This document shows positions 43,625 to 55,379 of a stretch of 64,000 nt of DNA, one piece after another (position 1 is the stretch's first letter; each line of letters opens with the position of its first letter). The notes under the pieces were generated by a model that made no database searches, was not told the origin of the DNA, and saw only the letters and a program-made list of their open reading frames with translations. The position numbers were made by a program, and so were the translations under genes. Where the stretch lies: NCBI GenBank assembly GCA_034440635.1, contig JAOTON010002061.1:62001-126000 (forward strand), in the 5' to 3' direction. The DNA comes from Lepas anatifera. Lineage: Eukaryota > Arthropoda > Thecostraca > Lepadidae.

Positions 43625-44161
43625 AAGGCTCCTCTCTCGGCTCATGCTGCAACTTTTGACGTATAACCTCTGAGAGGTCATCTGGGCTACTTAAACAGAT
43701 TTTCAGATTTGGGTCAATAACTTTGTAGGAAATGACGATAAAGCTTTTATTTTGATACCATTACGTTTAAATTGCAATTTCGAGTCGATTGATGCGCATA
43801 TTAACTATGCTATATCAGATAGTGACCTTGACCTGAGGTCAGGTCAGATTTTTTCATCATTCGATTCACCGTAACAAGAGGAAGCATATGGTGCCTAAAA
43901 ATGATTCTAACTCGAATCTGTCAGAGACTAGAGCCCTACAATCTTTCTCTAGCATGCCACCTTCTTTGACCTATCATGACCTCAATATTACTAGTCTGAG
44001 CCAAAAAGTGACCTTTGTAGTTTTGCCTTGAATTTGTATGAGCTATTCACCAGTGTTCGCGTTTTTCGCTATCCCGTATAGGAGCCGAGTTCGAGGGGCA
44101 GTGTTTAAACACCCCCCACCATGGCGAAGGTGGCTCGGATGCCCATCGGGGCGGGTGTCAA
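43625..44161 (+). mobile_element. T3 TTAA element, right half only
   Basis: Matches 39360-39900 and 25897-26690: AATAACTTTGTAGGAAATGA, TTTATTTTGATACCATTACG, AGGTCAGGTCA, then GTTTAAACACCCCCCACC, GGTGGCTCGG and CCCATCGGGGCGGGTG. The terminal TTAA reads TCAA. The left half is missing. Confidence 0.75.
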
Positions 44162-45753
44162 CAGCTCCCTTTAAAAAGAAACATTTCCGTTGGCTTAACT
44201 TGTGCAGTGGAGATGGGGAGTCCTAAAATGTTCCCACATTTTTTCTGAGGTGGTCGTTAGTAGCCCAAATGGCAGCTTATCAGCATGCTACCTAGAACTG
44301 GTAAAACCAGGTCAGGTGTTAAAGATTGCCATCCCTGGAAATAAACATACCAAATCAAAGATTACAGTTGGAACGTTTGACATATTGTGCATGATTTTTT
44401 GTCATATTTTGATTATAATTTAGCATATTTTGCCGTAAACGTGCCTGTATTTGAAATATTTTCTACCCAGAAACCTGGCAATCCTGGTATGTATGTACCT
44501 ATGTATGTACCAATGCACGACGAGTGTAGGATATCTGAGGGATTAAATCGCGGGCACAGTTCGCCCGCAACCAACGTCAACCTGTTTACTAGCCTTCAAT
44601 GCTTGTAACTACAATGTGGAACTGGGCTCTGAACTAGCGCTGTGTCCAAGATCAGACCTTCGGGCGCCGCCGTATGATATGCCAATAAACCTTTGAAATG
44701 GGCTTAATCATGTTTACTGAGGCAAGTTGGAATTGTGTGAACAGGAAAGGAAATTAACCAATATTGACATAGAATCATGAAAGCAGTCTGGTTTCACCGC
44801 ATATACGGACGGATATACGCATATACGGATTTCTGCAGCGCCGGGATGTTTCGATCCAGCTGCGGAAGATCAAGAAACGACAGTCTTACCTGCAGAATGC
44901 AAACATCAAACCAGCTCTGCGACTGACGTGCCTCAAGAGCAGGGCCTGGAGATTGACGGGAAACAGCCAATGAGGAGAGTGAGGGACTCCCACTCTACAC
45001 TGAGAGAAAAATTGAGTCCTTTTGGCTAAACTGAGTCGGTGCTGGAAGCGAGTCTGGATTCTGGTGTCAAACTCGGTTGGAATCAGGCAGAATCAGGCTC
45101 ACTGTATTCATTTCGCAGACTCAATGTAATCTCTTGGACTGGATAGAGTCTAGCACGTAGTGTTTTCTGAAGCTCATAGAATGATCACCGTAAGCTAGGG
45201 AATAAAATGTCTGATGCCTGGTTTCAAATTATTCTTCGCTCGGTACAGAAAAACTCCACGGCATCAATGCATTCCATCAGAAAAATCGTCATGGAATCAT
45301 TATATTCCAGCTCTCCACGAGACATGGCTTAGAAAAACATGCCCCTCCACTCAACACGACAACTGAATTCGATGCAAGCCTCAAACGAAACCGCCTCTTT
45401 TGAGTCTGCATTTGGCATAAAATTAGTCTAGTAGCAAAACTGATGCTGGTATAATTGTAGTCTGTGTGGCATACTTTGAGTCGTGCCTAGAGTTTCATTG
45501 AATTCACTAGATGTTCCTCTTTAGTCTTCGTGTTTTTTTCTTAAATTGAAACTTTCTGTAAAGATTTTACTTATCGTGCTGTTGTGGTCTTGGTATTAAA
45601 TAGCTTTGTCTAATGATAATGAGGGTAATGCAATTTGTTTACAGTAGTCTACTTCAGCCTCAATAAAAGATAACATAATCATAACTTTGTATTAGGACAC
45701 AAACATTAAACAGCAATCACGTTCACTATTTTTCAGACACACATGAAACGCCT
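44162..45753. other. Unassigned; contains one CACTGAGAG-type end
   Basis: CTACACTGAGAGAAAAATTG at 44995-45014 looks like a transposon inverted end, and its partner may lie at 48823-48840. Small TATGTATGTACC repeats occur at 44489-44512. No gene is supported. Confidence 0.35.
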
Positions 45754-45890
45754 TTAAAGAGAATGTGGCATTTGGTCGAAACCTGGAATTTAGTGTTATT
45801 AGGCGTACTTTTAGTAAAAAATAATGAAACCACTCACGATTTCTCTGAAAAATGTACAATAAGCTCAATATTTGTTTTTTTAAATACACC
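45754..45890 (+). mobile_element. T6 MITE, left fragment
   Basis: TTAA (45754-45757) followed by AGAGAATGTGGCA and about 130 bases colinear with 13602-13740. The rest, including the CRE, is absent. Confidence 0.8.
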
Positions 45891-46167
45891 TATCCTCTCA
45901 TATCGCCTAGGAGCGGTCCAGGCTTACACTTCAACCACATGCCGTTGTCGTCAGAGATAGCAGCCCTCGTTTACTTTGGATATATAGATAGGATTGTGGA
46001 CATGTTTGCTTCAAAGTATCCCGTCATGGCTGAAAAAATCTCATTCTGTGCACGATATTGTACAAAATGAGACTTACCTCTGTCCAGCGATGGACGTGCG
46101 TTCAGAGGCTCCTGTGAAAGTCCTTCCAATCTTTTTTAAGCGCCCCTAATATGTGCTCAAAGTGAGC

Positions 46168-46996
46168 TTAACACGCGCATTGACGGGGGTCTGAGCCACC
46201 TTCGATTGACGGGGGCGGGTACCGCCCCCTAAGATCTCGAGAACCACGGTAGGTAGCGAAAACGGTAAACGGCGTTGGGCTGCCCATCCACTTCTCCATC
46301 GAAAACATTTGAACCATTTTTTGTCAGGTCACATTTAAGGTCACGAGAGGTCAAAACATGCCCGTCATAGGGATAACATGTAAATTCAGTTTTTCGGCCA
46401 TTAAATCTGAACAAGTAAAGATAGAGCAAAACGACTTGAACTATATGAATCCTCTTAGCAAGCCGAATCGAATGATATATAAGTTGACCTTGCTAGGTCA
46501 AATCAAGGATTTGACCTGACCTGAGGTCAGGTCAGGGTCAAATTATATAAAATGCATATCATTAGAACCGCAAAGCCCAGGCGAGTCTAATGCAGCTAAA
46601 ATAAATGCTCTATCACCATCCGTTACTGAGTTATTCCGTAAAAACCATTTTTCCATGTATTTCCAATGGAGAGGTCATGCCTCGTACCTGACCTTAGGTC
46701 ATCGATATCAAAATACCGGAACATATTTTAGAGAACTCGGTGGGGCCATTATGTGATATGAGTTTCAATCGGATAAGTTCACCCTGCTCCGACTTATGCT
46801 ATCTTAAACTTTTTTTGAGGTCGGGTCACTTGACCTGTAATGGTGACCTGACCTGAGATGACCTAACCTTAAAATTTTCCGAAGTTGTAAAAATGATGAG
46901 GGAAAAGGTATACCAAGTCGGCGGCGCTACGCGCCCGTTTTTCTGCTATCTCCGAAAACCCGAGGGGCGGTACCCCCCCCGTCAATGGCGTGTTAA
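46168..46996 (-). mobile_element. T1 TTAA element, copy 4
   Basis: TTAA at 46168-46171 and 46993-46996. Two CGCATTGACGGGGG-type motifs at the left (the second missing one base) and one at the right. It has several single-base losses but otherwise tracks copy 1 closely, including the half-site mirror cluster at 46508-46545. Confidence 0.95.
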
Positions 46997-47924
46997 AACG
47001 ATCTTTAGAACACGTGGGTGACTGTATCGAACAGCAACAGATAATTCTCACTACTTCATCAACTTTGCATAGCAAGGGCTGTTCTGCGCGGCCAAACTTG
47101 GGGCTTCAGTCCATGTTGCCGTCATCTAGCTGACACACATGGACTCCTGATTTTAACCACCAGTACAATGAATGCCTGAACCTTCGCAGCCCCAGTATGC
47201 TTCTTCACTCTCGCTAACTCTCAGCGGAGTCTGCCGGTCATCAGACTCAGCTTAAGCTTCTCCTCTTGATCCGTTATCACCGCTAGGTCTGTCGATGTGG
47301 CTTCTCCCGTAAACCATGCCAAATGCAGCGTGGCTTCTTCAGGCCCCTCAGCTTAAAACCTGAGTTGGATCGATGTAGAAGCACGTGTCAACGTAAAGTG
47401 AAAAGGGTCAGCTATTCCCCTCAAATTTCACTCGGATCACGACGCCAAAGCTTTGTCGCCAGCTCTGCGTGCAATAGCAGGAGCACTGAAGATGGCGCGA
47501 GACGGCGAGTAATTTTTCTCAATCGCGGGTCGAGCACGCGCACGCAATCTCCGGATACGCTTTGACCTGGGATCAAAATACACTGGGGTTTCGAATGATT
47601 CTGCAGCTAAAGCTCCCATATTCCTGGTTATTTCTGGTGACAGAATATATTGATTCCAAGCATAAAATGAAACTTTGATGAGGATATTAATAGCTCTTTG
47701 AATTTCGTGGCTAGAATTGGTCGAGCACCTATGGTAAAATGATGCTTTGTGGTGTAAAAAAGATCCCACTTGTAACGCCATATTGGTATCTTATATAAGC
47801 TTCTTCCCACCATGTTTAGAAGCCGAGAATCATTTTAAGCTGTCAAGGCCTACAAAAACACTTCCTGTGCTGGAATTATGCTGGGAAGAGGATCTAATGA
47901 GAGCAAGCATGCTCAAATGTTCCT
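46997..47924. other. No recognisable feature
   Basis: Opposing ORFs at 47323-47565 and 47437-47781 overlap each other. Neither has a recognisable motif. Confidence 0.35.
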
Positions 47925-48752
47925 TTAACACGCACATTGACGGGGGGGCGGGTACCCGCCCCTCGGTTTTTCGGAGATAGTGAAACGGCGGCGCGTAGCG
48001 CCACCGTACTGGTATACCTTTTCCTCATCATTTTTACAACTTCTGTGAAAATTTTAAGGTTAGGTCATCTCAGGTCAGGTCACCAGTACAGGTCAAGTGA
48101 CCCGACCTAAAAAAAGTTTAAGATAGCATAAGTCGGAGCAGGGTGAACTTATCCGATTGAAACTCATATCACATAATGGCCCCACCGAGTTCTCTAACAT
48201 ATGTTCCGGTATTTTTGATATCGATGACCTAAGGTCAGGTACGAGGCATGACCTCTCCATTGGAAATACATGGGAAAACGGTTTTTACGGAATAACTCAG
48301 TAACGGATGGTGATAGAGCATTTATTTTAGCTGCATTAGACTCGCCTGGGCTTTGCAGTTCTAATGATATGCATTTTATATAATTTGACCCTGACCTGAC
48401 CTCAGCTCAGGTCAAATCCTTGATTTGACCTAGAAGGTCAAATTATATATCATTCGATTCGGCTTGCTAAGAGGATTCTATAGTTTAAGTCGTTTTGCTC
48501 TATCTTTACTTGTTCAGATGTAATGGCCGAAAAACTGAATTTTACATGTTATCCCTATGACGGGCATGTTTTGACCTCTCGTGACCTTAAATGTGACCTG
48601 ACAAAAAATGGTTCAAATGTTTTCGATGGAGAAGTGGATGAGCAGCCCAACACCGTTTACCGTTTTTCGCTACCTACCGTGGTTCTCGAGATCTTAGGGG
48701 GCGGGTACCCGCCCCCGTCAATGCGAAGGTGGCTCAGCCCCGTAATTGTTAA
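47925..48752 (+). mobile_element. T1 TTAA element, copy 5
   Basis: TTAA at 47925-47928 and 48749-48752. The left end is CACGCACATTGACGGGGGGG. The outer motif at the right is eroded to CCCCGTAATTG, while the inner one (CCCCGTCAATGCGAAGG) is intact. It lies only 928 bp from copy 4, in the opposite direction. Confidence 0.9.
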
Positions 48753-49232
48753 TAAGGTTTCCTAGCATCATTTATGCTCGAGCAGACCGTGATTCCGGAT
48801 TAGATAGAGCACATAGGAATAACAATTTCTCTCAGTGTAGGGGTGCTGCTATTTTATGAAAATGCTTTTCACTGAGCTATCCTCACCTCAGCTTATGTAG
48901 TTGACTGTCCTGAATCCTAAAAGATAACTTCATCCGTGTCAGATGACTAAAACCTCCTTGTAGATAAATAACCTTTGAAGTTAATTATCTCACAATTGGC
49001 TGTGCTCCACCTGTCGAGCACATATAATACTTTTAATCCAGCCTTTTCATTGCTCCATACTACGTTGGAGCTTAGATACCTGCCCTTCCCTTCCAGATAA
49101 CTTTTGTTCTTTGTCGTTGCTGCCGGTATTGGGCAAAGAACTAAAGCAAGTGGTATGTTTTACTTTTTGTTCGCGTTCGGCCGGTCCTATCCGAGGAACA
49201 GCATGAATTCATTCCAGGTCGTTCGTGCGTCT
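48753..49232. other. Unassigned; CTCTCAGTGTAG end at 48840
   Basis: CAATTTCTCTCAGTGTAG (48823-48840) is the mirror image of the end at 44995. Nothing else is recognised. Confidence 0.35.
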
Positions 49233-51092
49233 TTAACACGCGCATTGACGGGGTCTGAGACACCTTCGCTTTGACGGGGAGTGGCGGGTATCCGCCCCCT
49301 AAGATCTCGAGAACCACGCTAGGTAGCGAAAAACGGTAAACGGCGTTGGGTAGCCCATCCATTTCTCCATCGAAAATATTTAAAACATTTTTTGTCAGGT
49401 CACATTTAAGGTCACTAGAGGTCAAAACATGCCGTCATAGGAATAATATGTAAATTAACACGCGCCCCGCTGGGGTCCCTTGCATGACGCGCCCCGCTGG
49501 GGGGGCGTTTTTCGCCCCCTCCGTATCTCGTTCCCCACGAAAGCTAAAGAAAAATTACGGGCGGTGTTCCAAAGCTCTTGACAAGACAAAGAATTTATGT
49601 TTATGTCAGGTCAATATTAAGGTCAGCATAGGTCAAAGAAGGCTCCATAGGCTTACAACAGAGCAGTGTACATTTCCCTCTCTAGATCTGCCCGCAGGAG
49701 AGCTAGAGCAAATATTTATGCATCATTGAATTCCTCTCAACGCGGCAAATCGAAGGATGTATAATATGACCTTGATAGGTCAAATAGTGAAAATGACCTA
49801 ACCTCGAGCTAGGTCAGAGTCACAGAGTGACCTGGTATGGTCATGTTTCGTATCAATCCACTCCCCGGACAATATAAGCACTATGCAAGCAAAATGGGAG
49901 CTTTATCTCAATTCAATGAGAAGTTATTGCCAAAACAAAACCTCTCTGCTACCGTGACCTCATTTGACCTTTGAGAGGTCAGATGCTCAAGAACTCAGTC
50001 TTATGGTCAAAATCGTGGTAAGAATAGACGGTTTGAGGATTTTCAGCTTTATCTATCCAGTGTTTACTGAAAACGAGCCCATTCTATTTCTCACCATAGA
50101 CTTATAATGGGGTGACCAGAAAATTGACCCCACCTTAGGTCAACAATATCAAAATTCTGAGATAGCAGATTTTTAGGCCCTAATGACCTTATCACATTGT
50201 AAAAGTTTCAAACTGATCGGTTTGCTAATGTTCCCTGGGCGCTGCTTCAAACTCGTAATTTTACGTTTTGAGGTCGCGTCACGTGACCTTGAATAGCTCC
50301 TTGACCTGACATGACCTTACTTAAAAATATTTGGTAAGATGTGTAAAATGGATTGGAAATAAGGTACTGTAAGTTTCGTTGTTCTCCGTTCTTCGTTTTT
50401 AGCTGTTTGGGAAAACCAGGAGGGGGGTGCGTGTTAAGGTTTTTGTTCATTACATCTGAACAAGTAAAGATAGAGCAAAATAACTGGAACTGTATGAATC
50501 CTTGTAGAAAGCCGAATCGAATGATATATAATATGACCTTGCTAGGTCAAATCAAGGATTTGACCTGACCTGAGGTCAGGTCACGGTCAAATTAGATAAA
50601 ATGCATATCATTAGAACTGCAAAGACAAGGAGAATCTAATGCAGTTAAAATAAACGAGATATCACCATCCGTTACTAAGTTATTCAGTTAAAACAATTTT
50701 CCCATATATTTCCAATGGATAGGTCATTGCTCGTACCTGATCTTACGTCATCGACATAAAAATTCCGGAACACATTTTAGAGAACTCGGTGGGCCCATTG
50801 TGTAATATGAGTTTCAATCAGATAAGTTCACCCTGTTCCGACTTATGCTATCTTAAACTTTTTTAGGTCAGGTCACTTGACCTGAACTGGTTACCTGACC
50901 TGAGATGACCTGACCTTAAAAGTTTGACAAAAATTGTAAAAATGATGAGAAAAAAGGTATACCAAGTACAACGGCGCTATGCACTGCCATTGTTATGCTA
51001 TCTCCGAAAAACCCGACGGGGTGGGTACCCCCCGGGTGGGTACCCACCCCTCCCGGGGGTGGGTACCCGCCCCCCGTCAATGCGCGTGTTAA
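49233..51092 (-). mobile_element. T1 TTAA element, copy 6, split by T2
   Basis: TTAA at 49233-49236 and 51089-51092. The left end has two motifs. The right end has GGGTGGGTACCC-type palindromes expanded into three units (51017-51070). T1 sequence stops at 49454 (ATGTAAA) and resumes at 50438 (GGTTTTTGTTCATTACATC), with the T2 element between two TTAA copies. Confidence 0.9.
49455..50437 (-). mobile_element. T2 TTAA element inserted inside T1
   Basis: TTAA at 49455-49458 and 50434-50437. The end motif CGCGCCCCGCTGGGG occurs twice at the left (49460-49474 and 49488-49502); the right end is eroded to GGAGGGGGGTGCGTG. The insertion site in T1 is known from copy 2, which has TTAA there, so the TTAA was duplicated on insertion. 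Confidence 0.95.
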
Positions 51093-52289
51093 TTTGGCGA
51101 CGATGCTAAAATGACACGCGAGTAATGTGGCAGCTGGGTCCAAGACAGATATGATCTAAACGGATTATAGTTCGGTTTTTCAAGACATGAACCACGCGCT
51201 CCTCACTCATAAGCTCAAAAACTATTGCTATATTTCTGATGAGGCGTTAGGCTGGTGTGGGTCATATCTCTCTGGTAGGGAAGGGCTTTGGACGGTCACT
51301 GCTTGTCATGGATATGTAGGTAAATGTAGTCTTTTTATTTGCGCTGGGATGGGTTTTTTGGTTATCGAATTATTTTAGACTTAGTTCAGTTATTTATTGT
51401 TTAATTACAATATAAACTTTAGTTTTTATATTTTTCTGTCTTTTTTCGTTTTATGGCCCTGGACCACGCCTTTTATCGAAGATGAGACATCTCGTCCCTT
51501 TTTGTTTCCCAACGACGGTTTCAGAAACATTATCCTGTCCCGTCCTGAACGAAACATACAGATGTCATTCCATTCCGCCCCATTTCATCCCGTCTTCCGT
51601 TCCAGACAGACTTCTGTTACTGTCACAAGTTTGTGCACTGTAACCAAAGCCGGCTTTTACCAACTCTTATAGCTATTCATAAAGAATGCTTGCTTACTTG
51701 AATCACGGCCCCAAAAACCCTCTGGCTACGATAATGGGCGCAATACCATTGCTGATCAGGCAGACTATGGCCCCATTAATACACTGATATTCCTAAACTA
51801 AGCACAGCTTTTTGTCAATTGCCAAGAATTGTCCGATAGATCAGGTTCTATCGAATCGATTAAGGAGTCAATATCGGTAATTTTTCGGTAACCAAGCAAT
51901 TCAGTCACTGATCAACATCTTTAGTGTAGGGTATGAGCCATAGATCTAACCATAGACCACTGCATAGATATGCGGTGGCCTATGATCTGACTTACTGAAA
52001 TACCCACGTGCCCCACAACATGCAGATCGTGGCGCAAAATAACACATTTTTCTTTGCAGTGAAGTTACGTAAGTTCAAGTAATTTAAGCTCAAACAGCCT
52101 CTGTTTCAGCTTTCGCCATCCGACGGAACGGGACATGGTAGCACAGTCGTTCACTAGATTAACCTCTAGTATTAATATCACGTCGTGTGACGCAACATCC
52201 GTCTTCTGCTCCGGGTTTGGTCACGTGACGTCACCGGTCTCTGAGACTGCACGGACGTCATGTGACGTTATCAGCGTCGGGGCAGCGCG
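51093..52289. other. No recognisable feature
   Basis: A 91-codon ORF at 51397-51672 has a hydrophobic start but no known domain. The rest shows nothing shared with the window. Confidence 0.35.
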
Positions 52290-52640
52290 CTGCTGACCGC
52301 GGGATAGACACCGGGCAGACACTGACCGTAACCAGTCCGGGAAGGCACTGACCAGACACCGGGCAGGCACTGACAAGTCACCGGGCAGGCACTGACCACT
52401 GGGAAGGCGCCACACACCGGGAAGGCACTAACTAGACACTGGGAAGGCATTGACCGGACACTAGACAGGCACTGACCAGTCACCGGGCAGGCACTGACCT
52501 GTCACCGATAAGGCACTGACCAGACACTGGGAAGGCACTGACCCGACACTGGATAGACGCTGACCAGTCACCAGGTAGGCAGACCAGCCTCGCGCTCAGG
52601 CACTAACCAGCTGCGCTCTCAGGCACTAACCAGCTGCGCG
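52290..52640 (+). repeat. GGCACTGACC minisatellite
   Basis: About fourteen diverged units of roughly 21-24 bp: CACCGGGCAGGCACTGACCA with CACTGGGAAGGCACTGACC variants, ending in CAGGCACTAACCAGCTGCGC units. The antisense ORFs with PSQCLVSAFP-like words are artefacts. Confidence 0.9.
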
Positions 52641-52942
52641 CCTTAGCCCGCCGACGGTGATTCTGGGCAGGCTGTCTGTTTTTGGTCGAGTGGCCTGGTC
52701 GTATTGCCAGCATAGTTTTGGAAATCTTTAGAAGCCGGAGGAAGTTTCTATCCCTTCTGTAAAATATTTGGTATATGTGCAGATATCATGACTTGCTGGC
52801 TTTTTACTGGCGAATTTTTCAATTTAGAGCTTAAACCGTTTATCTGAGTGCATCACGGTCGAATTAATATGTGACCTGTTAGAGCCGTGAAGCCCCATTA
52901 ATTTTTGATCGTAGTTTTCATGATACTGACTGGTGCTAATAG

Positions 52943-53148
52943 CAGTGAGATTACTTCAACTTTAAGGTGTTTTTCGGGATTTAGTTCCTGGTAGGTATAT
53001 AAGAAGGTTATTAATCGGATCATATATTTCATAATATTCACTGATAAAGAATCGTCAAATAGATTCAAAATATACGATTAATAACTTTCTTATATACCTA
53101 CCAGGAACTAAATCCCGAAAAAACCTTAAAGTTGAAGTGAAATCACTG
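52943..53148. mobile_element. Foldback MITE of 206 bp
   Basis: Inverted arms of about 75 bp (52943-53015 and 53078-53148) containing TTCGGGATTTAGTTCCTGGT and its complement. Outer edges are CAGTGAGATT and AATCACTG. The loop is about 60 bp. No target duplication was found, so the superfamily is undecided. Confidence 0.75.
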
Positions 53149-53974
53149 TCAGCCATTCTAAACCAATATTGATCGATCACGGTGCTAGGCGCTACCTTCA
53201 ACAATCGTGGTGTGAATCAGCCTCGAACGACCACCTTCTGAAAAACTCGCTTCTCGAAGTTCGCCTCTTGCTGATAATTTGACGTGCACCTTACAAATGG
53301 CTCTATTCTATTGATACTGTTCTATACTTGTTATACGTAGCTCTAGTTTCGCTACGATTCTGTGGTAAATAGCGGTCAGTATTTTCCTGTCTTTCGTGTC
53401 AGAGTGACGTCAGCTGTGGCTGTACGTTACATCAGCATTGCGTACATTTTACACTGTTTTGACCAATCGGCGGTATCACTTGCTGTCTGTTAGGAAAATT
53501 GAAATATTGTCTGCACGAGATGATGCAAAAATTCATTTACTACCTTAATTTTTCCGACTTGAATAGTTGGTTTCTAATTGGGGCACAATGCAGAAATTAA
53601 GAAAAGCATTCAACTTTTTGACTGATTTTGATCAGTAAACGTCATTCTAATCGTATGAAACGTTATCAAAAGCGCAATAAGAGGAATTTAGAATATTAAT
53701 CCGGCACCCCCTGGGCTCTTCGCACTCCTACCACCGCCTGCGGGATCCGATCAGACCCCTGCAATCTCGAGAGCCGCAAGGGATACGGAAGTAGTAAAAC
53801 AGTGCTGAAAGTGCCTTACCGGCTTCTGCTTTCAAGCCGAGTTTGAACCATATCTGTTCACCCGTGACGTCACAGTGGGTATAAATGGGTTAAACTTTGA
53901 CCCATTTAGAAAGTAACTTATAACACGGGAACCATTAGACCTAGAACAAAGCCAAAGGCATCAACGTGGTTGCC
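53149..53974. other. No recognisable feature
   Basis: No ORF, shared repeat or tandem structure that I can support. Confidence 0.4.
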
Positions 53975-54924
53975 TTAACACCCGCACTGGAGGGGGTCTG
54001 GCACTAACGCGCACTGGAGGGGTCTGGCACTAACGCGCACTGGAGGGGGCCTGGTAGGCCCCCTAAGATCTCGGAAACTAAGAGGGTTAGAAAAACGCCA
54101 CTTGGTAGGTGGGTGGGGGCTATAGTGGCCTACATGATGACCAGGTTTCATTGACCTAGGTCAATATCTTCAAGGTCAAACGAGGTCGTAAAGGTCAAAT
54201 ATTGGCCATGCTGGGATCCATTGGTAAATGCTGTGATTATGCAGGAAAATGGCGGGAATAAGCTAAAGGCGGACAAGGTTCATAGAGAAGAGGTCTCAAA
54301 GAGGCTTCCCCACAACTTTTGGGTCAAGGTCATTCAAGGTCATTGACCTTTAAGGTCACCATATGGTATACTACTTATTATTTACACTTTGACTAACACT
54401 GTAGCCATTGTTTGGCGGGAAATGAGGATTGACCTTTCCCAATGACCTTTGACCTTAAAATTTGACCTTGACCTTTGTATTGGGGTACCCTACCGATGAC
54501 GCCATAGCATAATATATGTCAGACGGGGTAACGTCATTTGGCCGGACGCACAGTGGTCAGTGATCTTGAAAGTGCAGATATGATCTTGACCTGTGACCTT
54601 TGACCTTGACCTTGACTTTCATGTGAAGTGACCTTGACATATAGTCCCGCTTATATGACGTTATGACGTCACCACTCGGTCTTCAATGCAAGCTAACTGG
54701 TCCGACCGCGCGTTTACGGCTATCTCAAAATGCAGGTCTGACTTTGAAAGCCTATAAGTCAAAAAATTTTCGGTCGATTTTCAAAAAAGTCTTCACCAAT
54801 CGACACGCTATTAAATTCTGTTAAATGTGGCCACGTTCGTTTTTCGGCTACAAGCGGTTCTCCGGCCACCTTGGAAAAACAGGTGGGGGGGCCTCCGAGG
54901 CCCCCCTTCCAGTGCGCGTGTTAA
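53975..54924 (+). mobile_element. T5 TTAA element with triple end motif
   Basis: TTAA at 53975-53978 and 54921-54924. The left end has three copies of CGCACTGGAGGGG separated by 'tctggcactaa' spacers; the right has one. The core is full of AAGGTCA/TGACCTT words (54164-54195, 54320-54360, 54425-54475, 54585-54635). The right TTAA is shared with the T6 copy beginning at 54921. Confidence 0.9.
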
Positions 54925-55379
54925 AGGGAATGTGGCACCTTGGTTGAATCCTGGAATTTAGTGTAATTAGGCGTACTTTTAGTCAAAAATGATGAAACCA
55001 CTCATGATTTCTCTGAAAAATGTACAATAGGCTCAATATTTGGTTTTTAAAAATACTCCTCTAGAAAGAGAAATAAATATCAGACTGTGGATGATGTCCC
55101 GATCTGGCAACCACTACCATACTTAAAACGCTTCAAGGGCTTCCATTGGCTGATGCTCATCGTGACGTCAGCAGATGTCGTCACACCAGTAGCTCACAAC
55201 AATGGCCGCCGGCGACGGGGGGCTGAGGGGGGCTGGTGTCAGGTAGGTTTTAGTTTTTTTTTCTACGGAATATCGAGTTCCAAGACAAATGAAATATGGA
55301 GTACCGGGTTTTCCGACCTGCTTTACAACTTGGCTATCTCAGTTAAAATCACGTTGTGAAGGTGCCACATTCCCTTTAA
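54921..55379 (+). mobile_element. T6 TTAA MITE, full-length copy
   Basis: TTAA at 54921-54924 and 55376-55379 with ends AGGGAATGTGGCACCTT and GGTGCCACATTCCCT. Length 459 bp. CRE TGACGTCA at 55163-55170 and an adjacent ATTGGCTGATGC are conserved. Confidence 0.95.
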
